From: Nanohaloarchaea archaeon SW_7_43_1
Lineage (GTDB): Archaea; Nanohalarchaeota; Nanosalinia; Nanosalinales; Nanosalinaceae
Reading direction: 5' to 3'
Length of the DNA stretch: 64,000 nucleotides
NCBI GenBank assembly: GCA_003009795.1
Contig: PXPE01000001.1
Span: 248,001-312,000 of the forward strand
The first letter of the stretch is position 1. Each line of letters opens with the position of its first letter. This document shows, piece after piece, positions 35,092 to 42,816 of this stretch. The translations under genes and the position numbers were made by a program. The notes below the pieces were generated by a model that was not told the origin of the DNA, did not search any database, and saw nothing but the letters and a program-made list of their open reading frames with translations.

Positions 35092-36397
35092 GCGTGAGCC
35101 TGTCCGGTGTTCTTGGGAACAGGATTCCTTCCTTGACGTTTTCGAGTTCGGCTACCTGTTTAACCAGTCGGTCTATACCTAGGCCGTATCCGCCGTGTGG
35201 AGGCATTCCGTACTTGAAGGATTCTAGATAGAATGAGATGTCTTCTGGATCGATTCCTTCGTCCTCCACAGCGTTCATCAGCCTATCCATATCGTGTTCT
35301 CTCTGTCCGCCGGATGCAAGCTCCAGCCCTCTATAGATGAAGTCAAATCTTCTGGACTGGTATTCGTCTCCTTCACGGGCCTCCATGTAATAGAACTTTT
35401 CTCCAGGATATCCCACAACGAAAACTGCTGGATGACCTTTCTCCATGAAGTGTTCGCCAAGCAGTTTCTCCCCTTTCGTGTCAAGATCTTCGGGATCATC
35501 CGGCTCGTGATCGTATTCCTCTCTGAGGATTCTCCGGGCTTGCTCAAACTTGATTCTCGGGAAATCTTCTTCAGGAACTTCAAGATCTATTCCAAGCATG
35601 TCAAGATCGTCTGCTGCCTCTTTTTTAGTTTCTTCCAGAGTGTATCTCAGTGATTCCTCCAAAACGTTCATTACATCATGTTGATCCTCAATGAATGCGA
35701 GCTCCACATCGAACATCGAGATTTCAGATACATGCCGGGATGTCGCGAATTCTTCTGCTCTGAATGCGGTCCCGGTTTTGTATACTTTATCGAATCCTGC
35801 TGCCATCAGCATCTGTTTGTAGAGCTGTGGACTCTGTGACAGGAAAGCCTCTTCATCATAGTAGATTACAGGGAACAGCTCTGCTCCTCCTTCCGCACCC
35901 ATCTTGGCGATTGTAGGAGTCTGAATGTTGATATACTCGTTCTCATCAAACCATTCCTCCATGTTTTCTATGAGATGAGATCTAAGTGAGAATACGGCAT
36001 GGACCTCTGGTTTTCTTAGATCCATAAATCGAGCATCCAATCTTGTGGAGAGATCGGAGTCAATATTCTTCGAAACATCCATCGGAAGAGGTGATTCGGC
36101 TTCTCCGATTACCTTTAATGTTTCAGGATGAATTTCCCTATCTCCGGGTGCCTGATCGTTTTCCTCTACGGTCCCTGTTACATGTACTATATCTTCTTTA
36201 CCGATTTCCTGTGCTTTCTCGAATAGTTCCTCGTCTTCATCCTCCTTGAATATTACCTGAATCTGTCCTTCACGGTCTCTGAGAACGACAAATGTTATTC
36301 CTCCAAGATCTCTGATTTCATGTGCCCAGCCGGCGACTGAGACCTTTTCTCCGCCATCCTCAGTTGTAATATTATGTGTATATTTTCTCTCTAGCAT
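35087..36397 (-). CDS. aspS: Aspartyl-tRNA synthetase
   Basis: A 436-residue class II synthetase that charges tRNA-Asp. It has an N-terminal OB fold (VAGWAHEIRDLGGITFVVLRD), motif 1 near INIQTPTIAKMGAEGGAELFPV, motif 2 KVYKTGTAFRAEEFATSRH, and motif 3 GGYGLGIDRLVKQ. The frame extends 55 codons further upstream, but the translation there is low-complexity, Cys-rich and unlike the family, and a TATA box sits within it at the right distance, so the start is the ATG before LERKYTHN. The archaeal form often also charges tRNA-Asn; the window has no asnS or gatCAB to decide this. Confidence 0.93.
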   Translation of the reverse strand: MLERKYTHNITTEDGGEKVSVAGWAHEIRDLGGITFVVLRDREGQIQVIFKEDEDEELFEKAQEIGKEDIVHVTGTVEENDQAPGDREIHPETLKVIGEAESPLPMDVSKNIDSDLSTRLDARFMDLRKPEVHAVFSLRSHLIENMEEWFDENEYINIQTPTIAKMGAEGGAELFPVIYYDEEAFLSQSPQLYKQMLMAAGFDKVYKTGTAFRAEEFATSRHVSEISMFDVELAFIEDQHDVMNVLEESLRYTLEETKKEAADDLDMLGIDLEVPEEDFPRIKFEQARRILREEYDHEPDDPEDLDTKGEKLLGEHFMEKGHPAVFVVGYPGEKFYYMEAREGDEYQSRRFDFIYRGLELASGGQREHDMDRLMNAVEDEGIDPEDISFYLESFKYGMPPHGGYGLGIDRLVKQVAELENVKEGILFPRTPDRLTP

Positions 36398-36429
36398 TGA
36401 TTGTCCACAATACCTGTTCCGTCTACAGT

Positions 36430-36437
36430 TTTTTATT
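36430..36437 (-). promoter_or_regulatory. TATA box for aspS
   Basis: On the minus strand AATAAAAA; at -31 it predicts transcription from about 36406, a 9-base leader before the chosen ATG. It supports that start against longer frames. Confidence 0.5.
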
Positions 36438-36486
36438 GCCTTTGAGTTCGAAAACATATTTGAGATTAAAAGCCGAAAACATTGAC

Positions 36487-37005
36487 ATGATACTGAATAG
36501 ACAGCAGCTAGAAAACGAAATAAAGAAGGGTCTTGTACAGGATTACATTGATCTGGAAACACAATTAACCCCCCAGGGTTTTGATCTGACTGCTGGAGAG
36601 ATCCACAGATACAGGAGCTCAGGGAGTCTTGATTTCTCTAATTCGGAAAGGGAAATACCTGATACTGAGAAGGTTGAACCGGTTAAAAGAAACGAAGATG
36701 ACGAGTATGGATGGTGGAGATTGGAACCTGGTGCTTACAAGGTTGTTATGAATGAGAGGGTAGACATTCCAGAGAATCTGACTGCTTTTGCCTATCCACG
36801 GTCCTCGCTGCTTCGGATGGGCTGCAGTATCGAAAATGCGGTTTGGGATGCGGGTTATACTGGTACAGGCAGCTTCATGCTAGTAGTAGAAAACGAGGAC
36901 GGTGTCAAGATAAAGGAAAACGCCCGTGTAAATCAACTGGTTTTCCATATGATAGATAAGACAGAAGAGGGCTACTCCGGAAGGTATCATGAGGGCGAGG
37001 TTTAG
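36487..37005 (+). CDS. dut: dUTPase / dCTP-deaminase-family nucleotide hydrolase
   Basis: A 172-residue trimeric-fold enzyme. Motifs are PQGFDLTAGEIHR, YGWWRLEPGAYKVVMNE, the nucleotide-binding YPRSSLLRMGCSIENAVWDAGYTGTG and a C-terminal KENARVNQLVFH strand. The AVWDAGYTG form is that of archaeal dUTPases, which turn dUTP into dUMP, the ThyA substrate; dCTP deaminase activity cannot be excluded. The upstream in-frame extension of 37 residues overlaps the divergent aspS promoter and was rejected in favour of the ATG before ILNRQQLE. Confidence 0.88.
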   Translation: MILNRQQLENEIKKGLVQDYIDLETQLTPQGFDLTAGEIHRYRSSGSLDFSNSEREIPDTEKVEPVKRNEDDEYGWWRLEPGAYKVVMNERVDIPENLTAFAYPRSSLLRMGCSIENAVWDAGYTGTGSFMLVVENEDGVKIKENARVNQLVFHMIDKTEEGYSGRYHEGEV

Positions 37006-37154
37006 AAGCTTTTGTAACCAATTTCAATTTAGTACAGCAGTTTTTCGATGATGAGGATTGACATCGTCTGAGCCCTGACCCAAAAGGGTTATGATGACAA
37101 CATGAACACCTCTGAGAGCTATTTTTCCCTCAAATCTGACTTCTTTGAGGTATA

Positions 37155-37162
37155 TTTTTAAT
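37155..37162 (+). promoter_or_regulatory. TATA box for the coiled-coil gene pair
   Basis: TTTTTAAT; at -31 it predicts transcription from about 37186, 7 bases before the ATG of the 116-residue protein, and argues against the longer frame that begins upstream. Confidence 0.5.
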
Positions 37163-37192
37163 AAGCGCCGAAGGATAGCTTATAATAAGGCA

Positions 37193-37543
37193 ATGCCACC
37201 AGAAGATGACCAGCTATATGTGAGAGTAGACGGCTACAAAGTACTTCTACAGGATCTAGAGGCTATAAGACAGATAATTGATAATATAAAGGAGGCTGAA
37301 GAGGTTCTGGAACAGGTAAGAATAGTGAAGGAGAAATCAATTGATACAATTTATGAGAATGTTGACAGGTTGAACGATAAGTTAGAGGATGTTGAGGTGG
37401 AAATGCCAGAGGTTGAGCCCGGGGAACAAACTTCTGTAGAGGTAGAACAGCACCAGCAGGTTGATCATATAGATGACTCGGTTAACGAGCTTCACTCAGA
37501 ACTGGAGAACCTTCAGAATGAATTAAGTGATCTTGGCGAATAA
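37193..37543 (+). CDS. Hypothetical coiled-coil protein
   Basis: A 116-residue soluble protein dominated by two predicted coiled-coil stretches (about 20-60 and 85-115) rich in Glu, Asp, Val and Leu, joined by an acidic Pro/Glu hinge (MPEVEPGEQTSVEVEQ). The start is fixed by the TATA box. Its stop codon overlaps the next start (TAATG), so it is translated together with the following unknown gene. No family recognised. Confidence 0.6.
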   Translation: MPPEDDQLYVRVDGYKVLLQDLEAIRQIIDNIKEAEEVLEQVRIVKEKSIDTIYENVDRLNDKLEDVEVEMPEVEPGEQTSVEVEQHQQVDHIDDSVNELHSELENLQNELSDLGE

Positions 37544-38280
37544 TGACAGTACTGAAACTTTTCCGTTCGGGGAACTTAGGTAACCCTCAAATGGTTTCAA
37601 ATTATTTTGAAATCGATGCCGATTATTTAGAAAACTTTCTAGAAGCTACAGGAGGTGACTTTGAGGAAATAAAACGTCTGAAACTATCTATTGTTGGAAA
37701 GCTAGACCGTTCGGAGGAACTCTCCGGGAAAGAGGAATTGTTTCTGACAGCCATCTTTATAGGCGACGCTGAATGGCTGGGACCTAATTCTGAATGGTAC
37801 AACAGGTCTTTAAGACACGTTATACAGCTAGCAGATGGATTTGCCCATCACCAATGGTATGGAATAGCTGAAGAATATGGAGATGTTTCAAAGGTCAGCT
37901 TGCCCAGTTTCTCTGAACCTGAAGGCTTTGATATAAATGGGAAGCCTCCTACTTTCTATGCCTCAGGTTTACGTCAAAGAGTTGATTTAATTGCTTCAGT
38001 AACTCAGTTAGAGTGGTGTCTCTATGTATGTGATCAAATAGATATAGAAAACGGTTTAGAAAATCCTGATAAGGTCGTGATGGACGGAATTAAGTACTTT
38101 GTTGGTGAGAAGGAATCCATACCGGAAAGGTCAGCACGAATACATAGGATGCTTTTCCTTTCGGATAAGAAATGGTTGAAGGATGTTAGAGAGCTGTTTG
38201 ATATCCGATCTCTTATCATGTATTATTTTGAGAGGAGATTTGATACAAGAAGTAAAGAACTGGAAAAACTAAGTGATTAA
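37543..38280 (+). CDS. Hypothetical protein coupled to the coiled-coil gene
   Basis: A 245-residue soluble protein that I do not recognise. It is mostly helical by composition, with conspicuous aromatic clusters (SLRHVIQLADGFAHHQWYGIAEEYG, QLEWCLYVCDQIDIE) and two close Cys at the latter. The His-His-Gln-Trp cluster could bind metal but no known motif is complete. Start and stop of the pair overlap by one base (TAATG), which usually indicates partners. Divergent neighbours do not suggest a pathway. Confidence 0.6.
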   Translation: MTVLKLFRSGNLGNPQMVSNYFEIDADYLENFLEATGGDFEEIKRLKLSIVGKLDRSEELSGKEELFLTAIFIGDAEWLGPNSEWYNRSLRHVIQLADGFAHHQWYGIAEEYGDVSKVSLPSFSEPEGFDINGKPPTFYASGLRQRVDLIASVTQLEWCLYVCDQIDIENGLENPDKVVMDGIKYFVGEKESIPERSARIHRMLFLSDKKWLKDVRELFDIRSLIMYYFERRFDTRSKELEKLSD

Positions 38281-38344
38281 CCTTCAGATTATATCGTTTG
38301 AACTTGTGATTTAGGGATTTGTTCTATCCAGAAATTGAACTATT

Positions 38345-38487
38345 TGCCGGGGATGAGATTTGAACTCATGAACCCCTACGGGACAGGATAACTTAAGTGA
38401 AAACCCTTTAGTTTTCTATGTCCTCGTTCCCTGAAGAGAACTTGAGGGTCTTAAGTCCTGCGCCTTTGGCCACTTGGCTACCCCGGC
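38345..38487 (-). tRNA. tRNA-Leu (anticodon TAA) with a 60-base intron
   Basis: Acceptor GCCGGGG/CCCCGGC, D-arm GCC-AAGTGGCCAAA-GGC, anticodon stem CAGGA/TCCTG, a long class II variable arm (TCCCGTAGGGG region) and T-arm ATGAG-TTCAAAT-CTCAT. The anticodon is at 38451-38453. The intron occupies about 38390-38449, directly after position 37, the canonical archaeal site. Discriminator A; CCA not encoded. Confidence 0.88.
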
Positions 38488-38527
38488 ATGTTTCTTATTC
38501 ATGAAATTAGAGTTAAAAGAAGAGATC

Positions 38528-39010
38528 TTAATCCGCAGCCTGTAGAAGTTTCTGTTTCGGTTCAAGTATGTAGCTTCCATCAACTTCCTTGCCAGGTGTC
38601 TGATCCAGTAGATGACCTAGGGCACGATTCAATTTCGCTAAATCTTTCTCCAGTTTATCATAGTTCGTTGTCAGGTCTTTGAAAACTTCTTCCTGTATAT
38701 CTGTATCTTCTATCTCGTTATCAAGATACTCCTGATATTCTTCCTCAAGATCAAATAAGAAGTATTCCTGTGCTTCTTCCCAAGCTCTGGAAACGAAGTA
38801 AGAAAAGACTTTCATATCGGCTAAAGCTCCATTCTCACTGACTTCAATACTTGGATGTAATTCTGATCCTATATGTGGTGTTGATCCAAGTTCATATGCT
38901 ATTCCAGGGTGTTGATGGGCTGCTTCGGCAAGTTTTTGTGTTTGGTTGTAGAGTTTGTTATATTTTTTACCTGCTTCAATAACAGGGTTGTCAGAAAAGT
39001 CCTCCTCCAT
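38528..39010 (-). CDS. Hypothetical helical acidic protein
   Basis: A 160-residue soluble protein, helical and acidic throughout (EEAQEYFLFDLEEEYQEYLDNEIED, TNYDKLEKDLAKLNRALGHLLDQ), with a His-containing stretch AAHQHPGIAYELGSTPHIGSELHPS near residue 30-55. The pattern is reminiscent of small translin or HEPN-like helical bundles, but no catalytic motif is visible, so no family is assigned. It lies 46 bases downstream of rpoD on the same strand and may be read through from that operon. Confidence 0.5.
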   Translation of the reverse strand: MEEDFSDNPVIEAGKKYNKLYNQTQKLAEAAHQHPGIAYELGSTPHIGSELHPSIEVSENGALADMKVFSYFVSRAWEEAQEYFLFDLEEEYQEYLDNEIEDTDIQEEVFKDLTTNYDKLEKDLAKLNRALGHLLDQTPGKEVDGSYILEPKQKLLQAAD

Positions 39011-39056
39011 GATAAATTACTTATAAACTAAAAGTTATAATGAAAACGGGTGTGTC

Positions 39057-39629
39057 CTAAATTTCGGCTACGGCTTCTTCGAACTCATTGAGCCGGTTTT
39101 TGATCTCTTCGACTCCTTTCTGTAGTAGTTCTTCGTTGCTGTATCCGGACGTTGATTCGATCCTGAACTCGTATGTGTCCTCACTTTTCTTTTCGTAACC
39201 GATTGTCCCTCCCTGATGTTTGGCATGTTCCTCTCCTTTCTTGAGTTCTGCCTCTGCTTCTAGGTCAACTGCCTGACCTTCATTCAGGTCGACAATCACA
39301 GCTTCTGGATTGACAGGTTCTGCTTCATCATTATCTGCCTGAAGGTCTTCTGCGAGAACTGTTCCAGGTCCTTCCTGCTTTAGAGCGATGTGAACCGTAT
39401 CATCCTCGTCGACGTTCTGAGGTATTGTTAAAGGTACTTGTCCGATTCTGTTTGCTAGGATTTCGTCTATAAGTGCGGAACCGTTTTTTCTAATTTCTAG
39501 TTCCTCGACTGAAAGTGTTGGGACTTTGATCATCATTGATCTTCTGAGCGAATTGGCTATCACTTCGTTTATATCTGAGATTTCTACCTTTAGAACGTCT
39601 TCCGTTTCTTCTACTGTTTCAACTTCCAT
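39057..39629 (-). CDS. rpoD: RNA polymerase subunit D (Rpo3)
   Basis: The archaeal alpha-like subunit that nucleates polymerase assembly with Rpo11. The N-terminal dimerisation strand and EISDINEVIANSLRRSMMIKVPTLSVEELEI are diagnostic, as is EILANRIGQVPLTI. At 190 residues it is shorter than most archaeal RpoD (about 210-270) because the 4Fe-4S-type domain found in some lineages is missing: the middle is an acidic insertion with no Cys. Last ribosomal/transcription gene of the uS13-uS4-uS11-rpoD operon. Confidence 0.92.
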   Translation of the reverse strand: MEVETVEETEDVLKVEISDINEVIANSLRRSMMIKVPTLSVEELEIRKNGSALIDEILANRIGQVPLTIPQNVDEDDTVHIALKQEGPGTVLAEDLQADNDEAEPVNPEAVIVDLNEGQAVDLEAEAELKKGEEHAKHQGGTIGYEKKSEDTYEFRIESTSGYSNEELLQKGVEEIKNRLNEFEEAVAEI

Positions 39630-39647
39630 TTTTTGAAAAACCTCTGT

Positions 39648-40031
39648 TTATACTCTGCGTCCTCTTTTACCGCCTTTTGCTCTACATCCATCGTGCGGTA
39701 CAGGTGTGACATCTTCAATGTTTCCGACCTCTAGGTCGGATCGGGAAATCGCTCTAATAGCTGGCTGTGCTCCCTTACCTGGCATCTTCTGTTTCTGTCC
39801 GCCAGGTGCTCTTACCTGTATGTCGACTTTCTCAATGCCTTTCTCCATAGCCTCATCTACTGCTTGTTTAGCTGCTTTCATGGCGGGGAAAGGGCTTCCC
39901 TGTAGTCTTCCTTTGTCTGTTACCATTCCGGCTGAGATTCTTGAGATTGTCTCCGCCCCGGTTGCATCTGTAATGTGTAGTATTGTGTTGTTGAAACTCG
40001 AGTAAATGTTAACTATCCCTTTCTTGGTCAT
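39648..40031 (-). CDS. rps11: Ribosomal protein uS11
   Basis: A 127-residue small-subunit platform protein. [27 protein letters not shown], the [24 protein letters not shown] helix and the C-terminal [21 protein letters not shown] are all typical of archaeal uS11. Length is normal. It sits between uS4 and rpoD, the conserved archaeal order. Confidence 0.95.
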   Translation of the reverse strand: MTKKGIVNIYSSFNNTILHITDATGAETISRISAGMVTDKGRLQGSPFPAMKAAKQAVDEAMEKGIEKVDIQVRAPGGQKQKMPGKGAQPAIRAISRSDLEVGNIEDVTPVPHDGCRAKGGKRGRRV

Positions 40032-40079
40032 TATCTGAGCACCTCTGCTTTGTTAAGTTGAAAATCCCTGACTTTCATA

Positions 40080-40679
40080 TTATTCTTCACCTTCTTCGTT
40101 ATCCTCGTTTTCTGTGGTTTCTTCTTCAGATTCGTTTTCTTCAGCTTCATCTGTCTCATCTGATTCATCTACTGTTTCCTCCTGTTCCTCAGTCTCCTCT
40201 GTTTCTTTGTTCTCTTCTTGTTCTGGAAGTTCGACTTCCAGATTTTTCTCTTCATCCTTTGTGAGCAGGTATCCTGGAATGTTTACTCGTTTTCCGTCGA
40301 TCTCTGTATGTCCATGTGTTACCAGTTGTCTTGCCTCTTTGACGGTATCGGAGTATCCTTTTCTATTGACTGCTGTCTGCAGCCTTCGGTCTAGGATGTC
40401 TGTAGTATTCAGTGTTAGAATATTTTCAAGTTGTGCATCACTCTTCACAAGTCCGAGTGACTGCGCCTTGTTGATCAGGTTCCTGTTCTGTTCCTCATCC
40501 TCCTCTGCAACAAGCTTTCTTGCTTCTCTTCTCAGGTCTCTGAGCATGCTTTCTGCTTTGTATACTTCTTTCTTGTTCTTAAGGCCGTACTCCTCAACTA
40601 GCTGGTCTTCTTTTTGGATTCTTTCTTCGCTCCAGCCTTCGTTTGGTGTCTCGTACTGTTTCTTTAATTTTTTAACCAT
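40080..40679 (-). CDS. rps4: Ribosomal protein uS4 with acidic C-terminal tail
   Basis: A 199-residue small-subunit protein. The N-terminal QYETPNEGWSEERIQKEDQLVEEYGLKNKKEVY and the S4 RNA-binding domain (LDRRLQTAVNRKGYSDTVKEARQLVTHGHTEIDGKRVNIPGYLL) are intact through about residue 148. The last 50 residues are almost purely Glu/Asp/Thr/Asn, a tail not seen in non-halophilic homologues (about 165-180 residues). Unlike uL24 and uS3 here, the tail carries no folded module at its end. Its ATG overlaps the uS13 stop by one base. Confidence 0.95.
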   Translation of the reverse strand: MVKKLKKQYETPNEGWSEERIQKEDQLVEEYGLKNKKEVYKAESMLRDLRREARKLVAEEDEEQNRNLINKAQSLGLVKSDAQLENILTLNTTDILDRRLQTAVNRKGYSDTVKEARQLVTHGHTEIDGKRVNIPGYLLTKDEEKNLEVELPEQEENKETEETEEQEETVDESDETDEAEENESEEETTENEDNEEGEE

Positions 40680-41167
40680 TATTCATCACCTTCCTCGCTG
40701 CTTCCCTCTGCGGCTTCTTCCTGAAGTCTTGCTCGGGAAACCCCGATTTTGCTTCCTGTTCTGAATGATGATTTTGTCTTCTGACCTCTCACTGGTAGGC
40801 CGATCTCATGTCTCCACCCTTTGTATGAATTAATTTCTTTCATTCTTCTGATATCGAACTCTTCTTTGAGCTCCAGATCGGATTCGATCAGATGATTATC
40901 TTCGCCAGTATCTCTTTCCTTTCTCCTGTTTCTTACCCATGTCGGCAGATCAATCTGGTCAGGATTTTTGATTATTTCTTCGATCTCATCTATTTTGTCT
41001 TCTGAAAGATCTCCAAGTGTCTGATCTGCGTCTATATCAAGTTTCTGTGAAACGGCATTTGCATACATATCTCCTACACCTTTAAGCCCTGTAAGCGCTT
41101 TGCTTACCGGTTTAGCTCCGCCCACACCTGTTCTTGCAATCCTTACAATTTGCTGTGTCTCGGCCAT
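40679..41167 (-). CDS. rps13: Ribosomal protein uS13
   Basis: A 162-residue small-subunit head protein that contacts the large subunit. VRIARTGVGGAKPVSKALTGLKGVGDMYANAV (helix-hairpin-helix) and the C-terminal SYKGWRHEIGLPVRGQKTKSSFRTGS are typical archaeal uS13. First gene of the uS13-uS4-uS11-rpoD operon, driven by a TATA box 33-40 bases upstream. The C-terminus carries a short acidic tail. Confidence 0.95.
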   Translation of the reverse strand: MAETQQIVRIARTGVGGAKPVSKALTGLKGVGDMYANAVSQKLDIDADQTLGDLSEDKIDEIEEIIKNPDQIDLPTWVRNRRKERDTGEDNHLIESDLELKEEFDIRRMKEINSYKGWRHEIGLPVRGQKTKSSFRTGSKIGVSRARLQEEAAEGSSEEGDE

Positions 41168-41199
41168 GATAACCTATACCCTGAAAATCTCGGTTAATT

Positions 41200-41207
41200 T
41201 TTATAAA
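41200..41207 (-). promoter_or_regulatory. TATA box for the uS13-uS4-uS11-rpoD operon
   Basis: On the minus strand TTTATAAA, a near-consensus archaeal TATA box. At -31 it predicts transcription from about 41176, a 9-base leader. Confidence 0.65.
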
Positions 41208-41233
41208 GGTAGACTAGGTGTTAGAGCCTGTCT

Positions 41234-41821
41234 TTAATTGTATGTTTCCCGTAGCTGTTCTATCAGAGAACTCGTGTTTATACTCTGCTGGAATTTTTCT
41301 GGAGCGTTCTCACGATCGATTATCTCCTTACTGAGATCGAATTTGCCGTGGTTGTCTGCCACCGTCTTATAGTTTCCTTCCCATCGATAGAGGAAAACCA
41401 GAACTTTTTCGCCTTCATCATAGTCCGCGCTAGGTTTGTTATTGGTATACCCATCTACAGTGCCGGAGTCGATTCTTACCGTGACCCAATCCCTGTCTTC
41501 ACCTTTGATCGTCTCATTTACGTCGATCCTGACATCATGATGAATATTATCGAGGTTTTCATTGGTAATGTTTTCTGGCCTCCGGTTGTTTGGAGTACTC
41601 CATTTTCCGTCGCTCACTTTTTCGACAGTTCCTGTCACAATAAGATCGGCTCTTTGAGCTTGATGGGTTGCATTGTGAACTTGTTCGCTGTACAATGATC
41701 TAGTATTTGCTTTCATTACACCGTTATTTTGGATTAAAACGAAGCCTCCGAATGCAGCCACAATTAGAGCTATTAACATGATTTTTCTACCGTGCCGTAG
41801 TTCTTGTCTAATAAATTGCAT
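41234..41821 (-). CDS. Signal-anchored extracytoplasmic protein
   Basis: A 195-residue protein starting MQFIRQELRHGRKIMLIALI, a positively charged N-terminus followed by a membrane helix (about 14-32), so the rest probably lies outside the cell. The exported part RADLIVTGTVEKVSDGKW...DVRIDVNETIKGEDRDWVTVRI...EGEKVLVFLYRW has the beta-rich pattern (TGTV...KG...VTVR...GE.VLVFL) that accompanies some archaeal secreted proteins. The frame is open further upstream, where it encodes a matrixin protease remnant; the start was placed at the ATG giving a normal signal anchor. Confidence 0.55.
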   Translation of the reverse strand: MQFIRQELRHGRKIMLIALIVAAFGGFVLIQNNGVMKANTRSLYSEQVHNATHQAQRADLIVTGTVEKVSDGKWSTPNNRRPENITNENLDNIHHDVRIDVNETIKGEDRDWVTVRIDSGTVDGYTNNKPSADYDEGEKVLVFLYRWEGNYKTVADNHGKFDLSKEIIDRENAPEKFQQSINTSSLIEQLRETYN

Positions 41822-41977
41822 TAATCCCACTGTTGTCGTCCCCAAGAGATCTTTTTCTGGTGTTACCCTTCCCTGTAAATGAATCATCGTTGCTTCATAG
41901 GTATCGGAGTGTTCTAGGCCTAAAAAATGACCAAATTCATGTGGGGCGGCGCTTTCTACATCAAATGAATTTATTGG
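41822..41977 (-). pseudogene. Truncated matrixin-type metalloprotease remnant
   Basis: Directly after the parvulin stop codon and in the same frame, the translation reads SFDVESAAPHEFGHFLGLEHSD followed by TYEATMIHLQGRV. HExGHxxGxxH is the zinc site of matrixins (M10), and ATM is the Met-turn position. Nothing upstream of the zinc helix is present and no start codon exists between the parvulin stop and the Met of the Met-turn, so this is the C-terminal scrap of a lost protease gene fused in frame to the anchored protein downstream. Confidence 0.6.
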
Positions 41978-42259
41978 TTATCTTTCATCTGTTTTCTTGA
42001 TTAGGTGCCATCCGAACTCTGTCTTTACAGGATCTGAGACTTCTCCTGTATCCATCTCAAATGCTTTCTTCTCGAAAGGCTTCACCATGTCTCCCCGGCT
42101 GAAGAATCCCAAGTCTCCGCCTTTGTCGCCGGAGGGTCCTTCGGATTTCTCTTTTGCTAGCTGGGCGAAGTTCTTATCGCTCCTCTCCAGCTCAAGCTTA
42201 ATCTGGTTTGCGTGTTCTTCATTGTCAACGAGAATATGGGATGCACGTACTTCAGTCAT
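41978..42259 (-). CDS. Parvulin-type peptidyl-prolyl isomerase
   Basis: A 93-residue single-domain PpiC-type rotamase. RASHILVDNEEHANQIKLELE, SEGPSGDKGGDLGFFSRGDMVKPFEKKAFEMDTGEVSDPVKTEFGWHLIKK is the full parvulin fold with both active-site His. No signal peptide, so it acts in the cytosol on prolyl bonds of folding proteins. It lies just upstream of tRNA genes and reads toward the uS13 operon. Confidence 0.92.
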   Translation of the reverse strand: MTEVRASHILVDNEEHANQIKLELERSDKNFAQLAKEKSEGPSGDKGGDLGFFSRGDMVKPFEKKAFEMDTGEVSDPVKTEFGWHLIKKTDER

Positions 42260-42298
42260 AGGTTATAGTTCTCAGTTAATAATAAGAAAAGTAGATTT

Positions 42299-42457
42299 TA
42301 GCCCCCAGAGGATTCGAACCTCCGTCACCGGCTATCTTTTTCGAAGATCAGAGATCTTCTCAATCCCCGTCCCTAAGGACTTGAGGTTCCAAAGGCCGAT
42401 ATGAATGGTCCTACCGAAGTCAAACATCAGATAGTTTGACCGCTACACCAGGGGGCT
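42299..42457 (-). tRNA. tRNA-Gln (anticodon TTG) with two introns
   Basis: The exons rebuild a cloverleaf matching the adjacent tRNA-Gln: acceptor AGCCCCC/GGGGGCT, D-stem GTGT/TCAT with loop AGCGGTCAA, anticodon stem TCGGC/GCCGG with loop CTTTGGA (T33, anticodon at 42390-42392), variable TGAC, T-arm GGAGG-TTCGAAT-CCTCT. Two insertions must be removed: a 31-base one within the D-loop (42405-42435) and a 55-base one after position 37 (42334-42388). Discriminator A at 42299. Confidence 0.8.
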
Positions 42458-42506
42458 ATATCTGTATACCATAAAATTTAGTTGAATTCTTAAAAAGAAA
42501 GATGGT

Positions 42507-42579
42507 TAGCCCCCGCAGGATTCGAACCTGCGTCGAGAGGGCCAGGGCCTCTCATGATTGACCGCTACACCAGGGGGCT
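42507..42579 (-). tRNA. tRNA-Gln (anticodon CTG), intronless
   Basis: Acceptor AGCCCCC/GGGGGCT, D-arm GTGT-AGCGGTCAA-TCAT, anticodon stem AGAGG/CCTCT with loop CCCTGGC, variable CGAC, T-arm GCAGG-TTCGAAT-CCTGC. The anticodon CTG is assigned from the 7-base loop. Position 33 is C instead of the nearly universal T. Same D-arm and acceptor as the intron-bearing tRNA-Gln next to it, so the two are duplicates that diverged in the anticodon arm. Confidence 0.82.
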
Positions 42580-42613
42580 TTACGGCAACAGTAAAGCCAA
42601 AAAGTTGAGAGTG

Positions 42614-42758
42614 CGCCGGAGCTGGGATTTGAACCCAGGAGGGCGGTAATGCCCACCACCTGACCGAATCGAAAACCTAGATGGTTTTCTCAAACTGCCA
42701 TCTCTTTCGGGAAAGCAGTATTCCAGGGTGGCACCTTAGGCCACTCAGTCACTCCGGC
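42614..42758 (-). tRNA. tRNA-Ser (anticodon GGA) with a 59-base intron
   Basis: Acceptor GCCGGAG/CTCCGGC, discriminator G as usual for serine, D-arm with AGTGGCC loop, anticodon stem CCACC/GGTGG with loop CTGGAA-A (T33; anticodon at 42722-42724), a long class II variable arm (TGGGCATTACCGCCC) and T-arm CTGGG-TTCAAAT-CCCAG. The intron lies at about 42662-42720, after position 37. Confidence 0.88.
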
Positions 42759-42816
42759 ATAAGCCTAGGTTTAGAAGCTGGTAGAAACTTTAAATGAGAA
42801 CTGGCAGATTAATGAT

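Noticed and set aside
36398-36562. A 55-codon N-terminal extension of aspS.
   Set aside because: The extension is unlike any AspRS N-terminus and contains the TATA box that fits the downstream ATG.
40114-40764. A 216-codon Ser-rich plus-strand frame opposite uS4.
   Set aside because: Complement of the acidic uS4 tail; uS4 and uS13 are certain on the minus strand.
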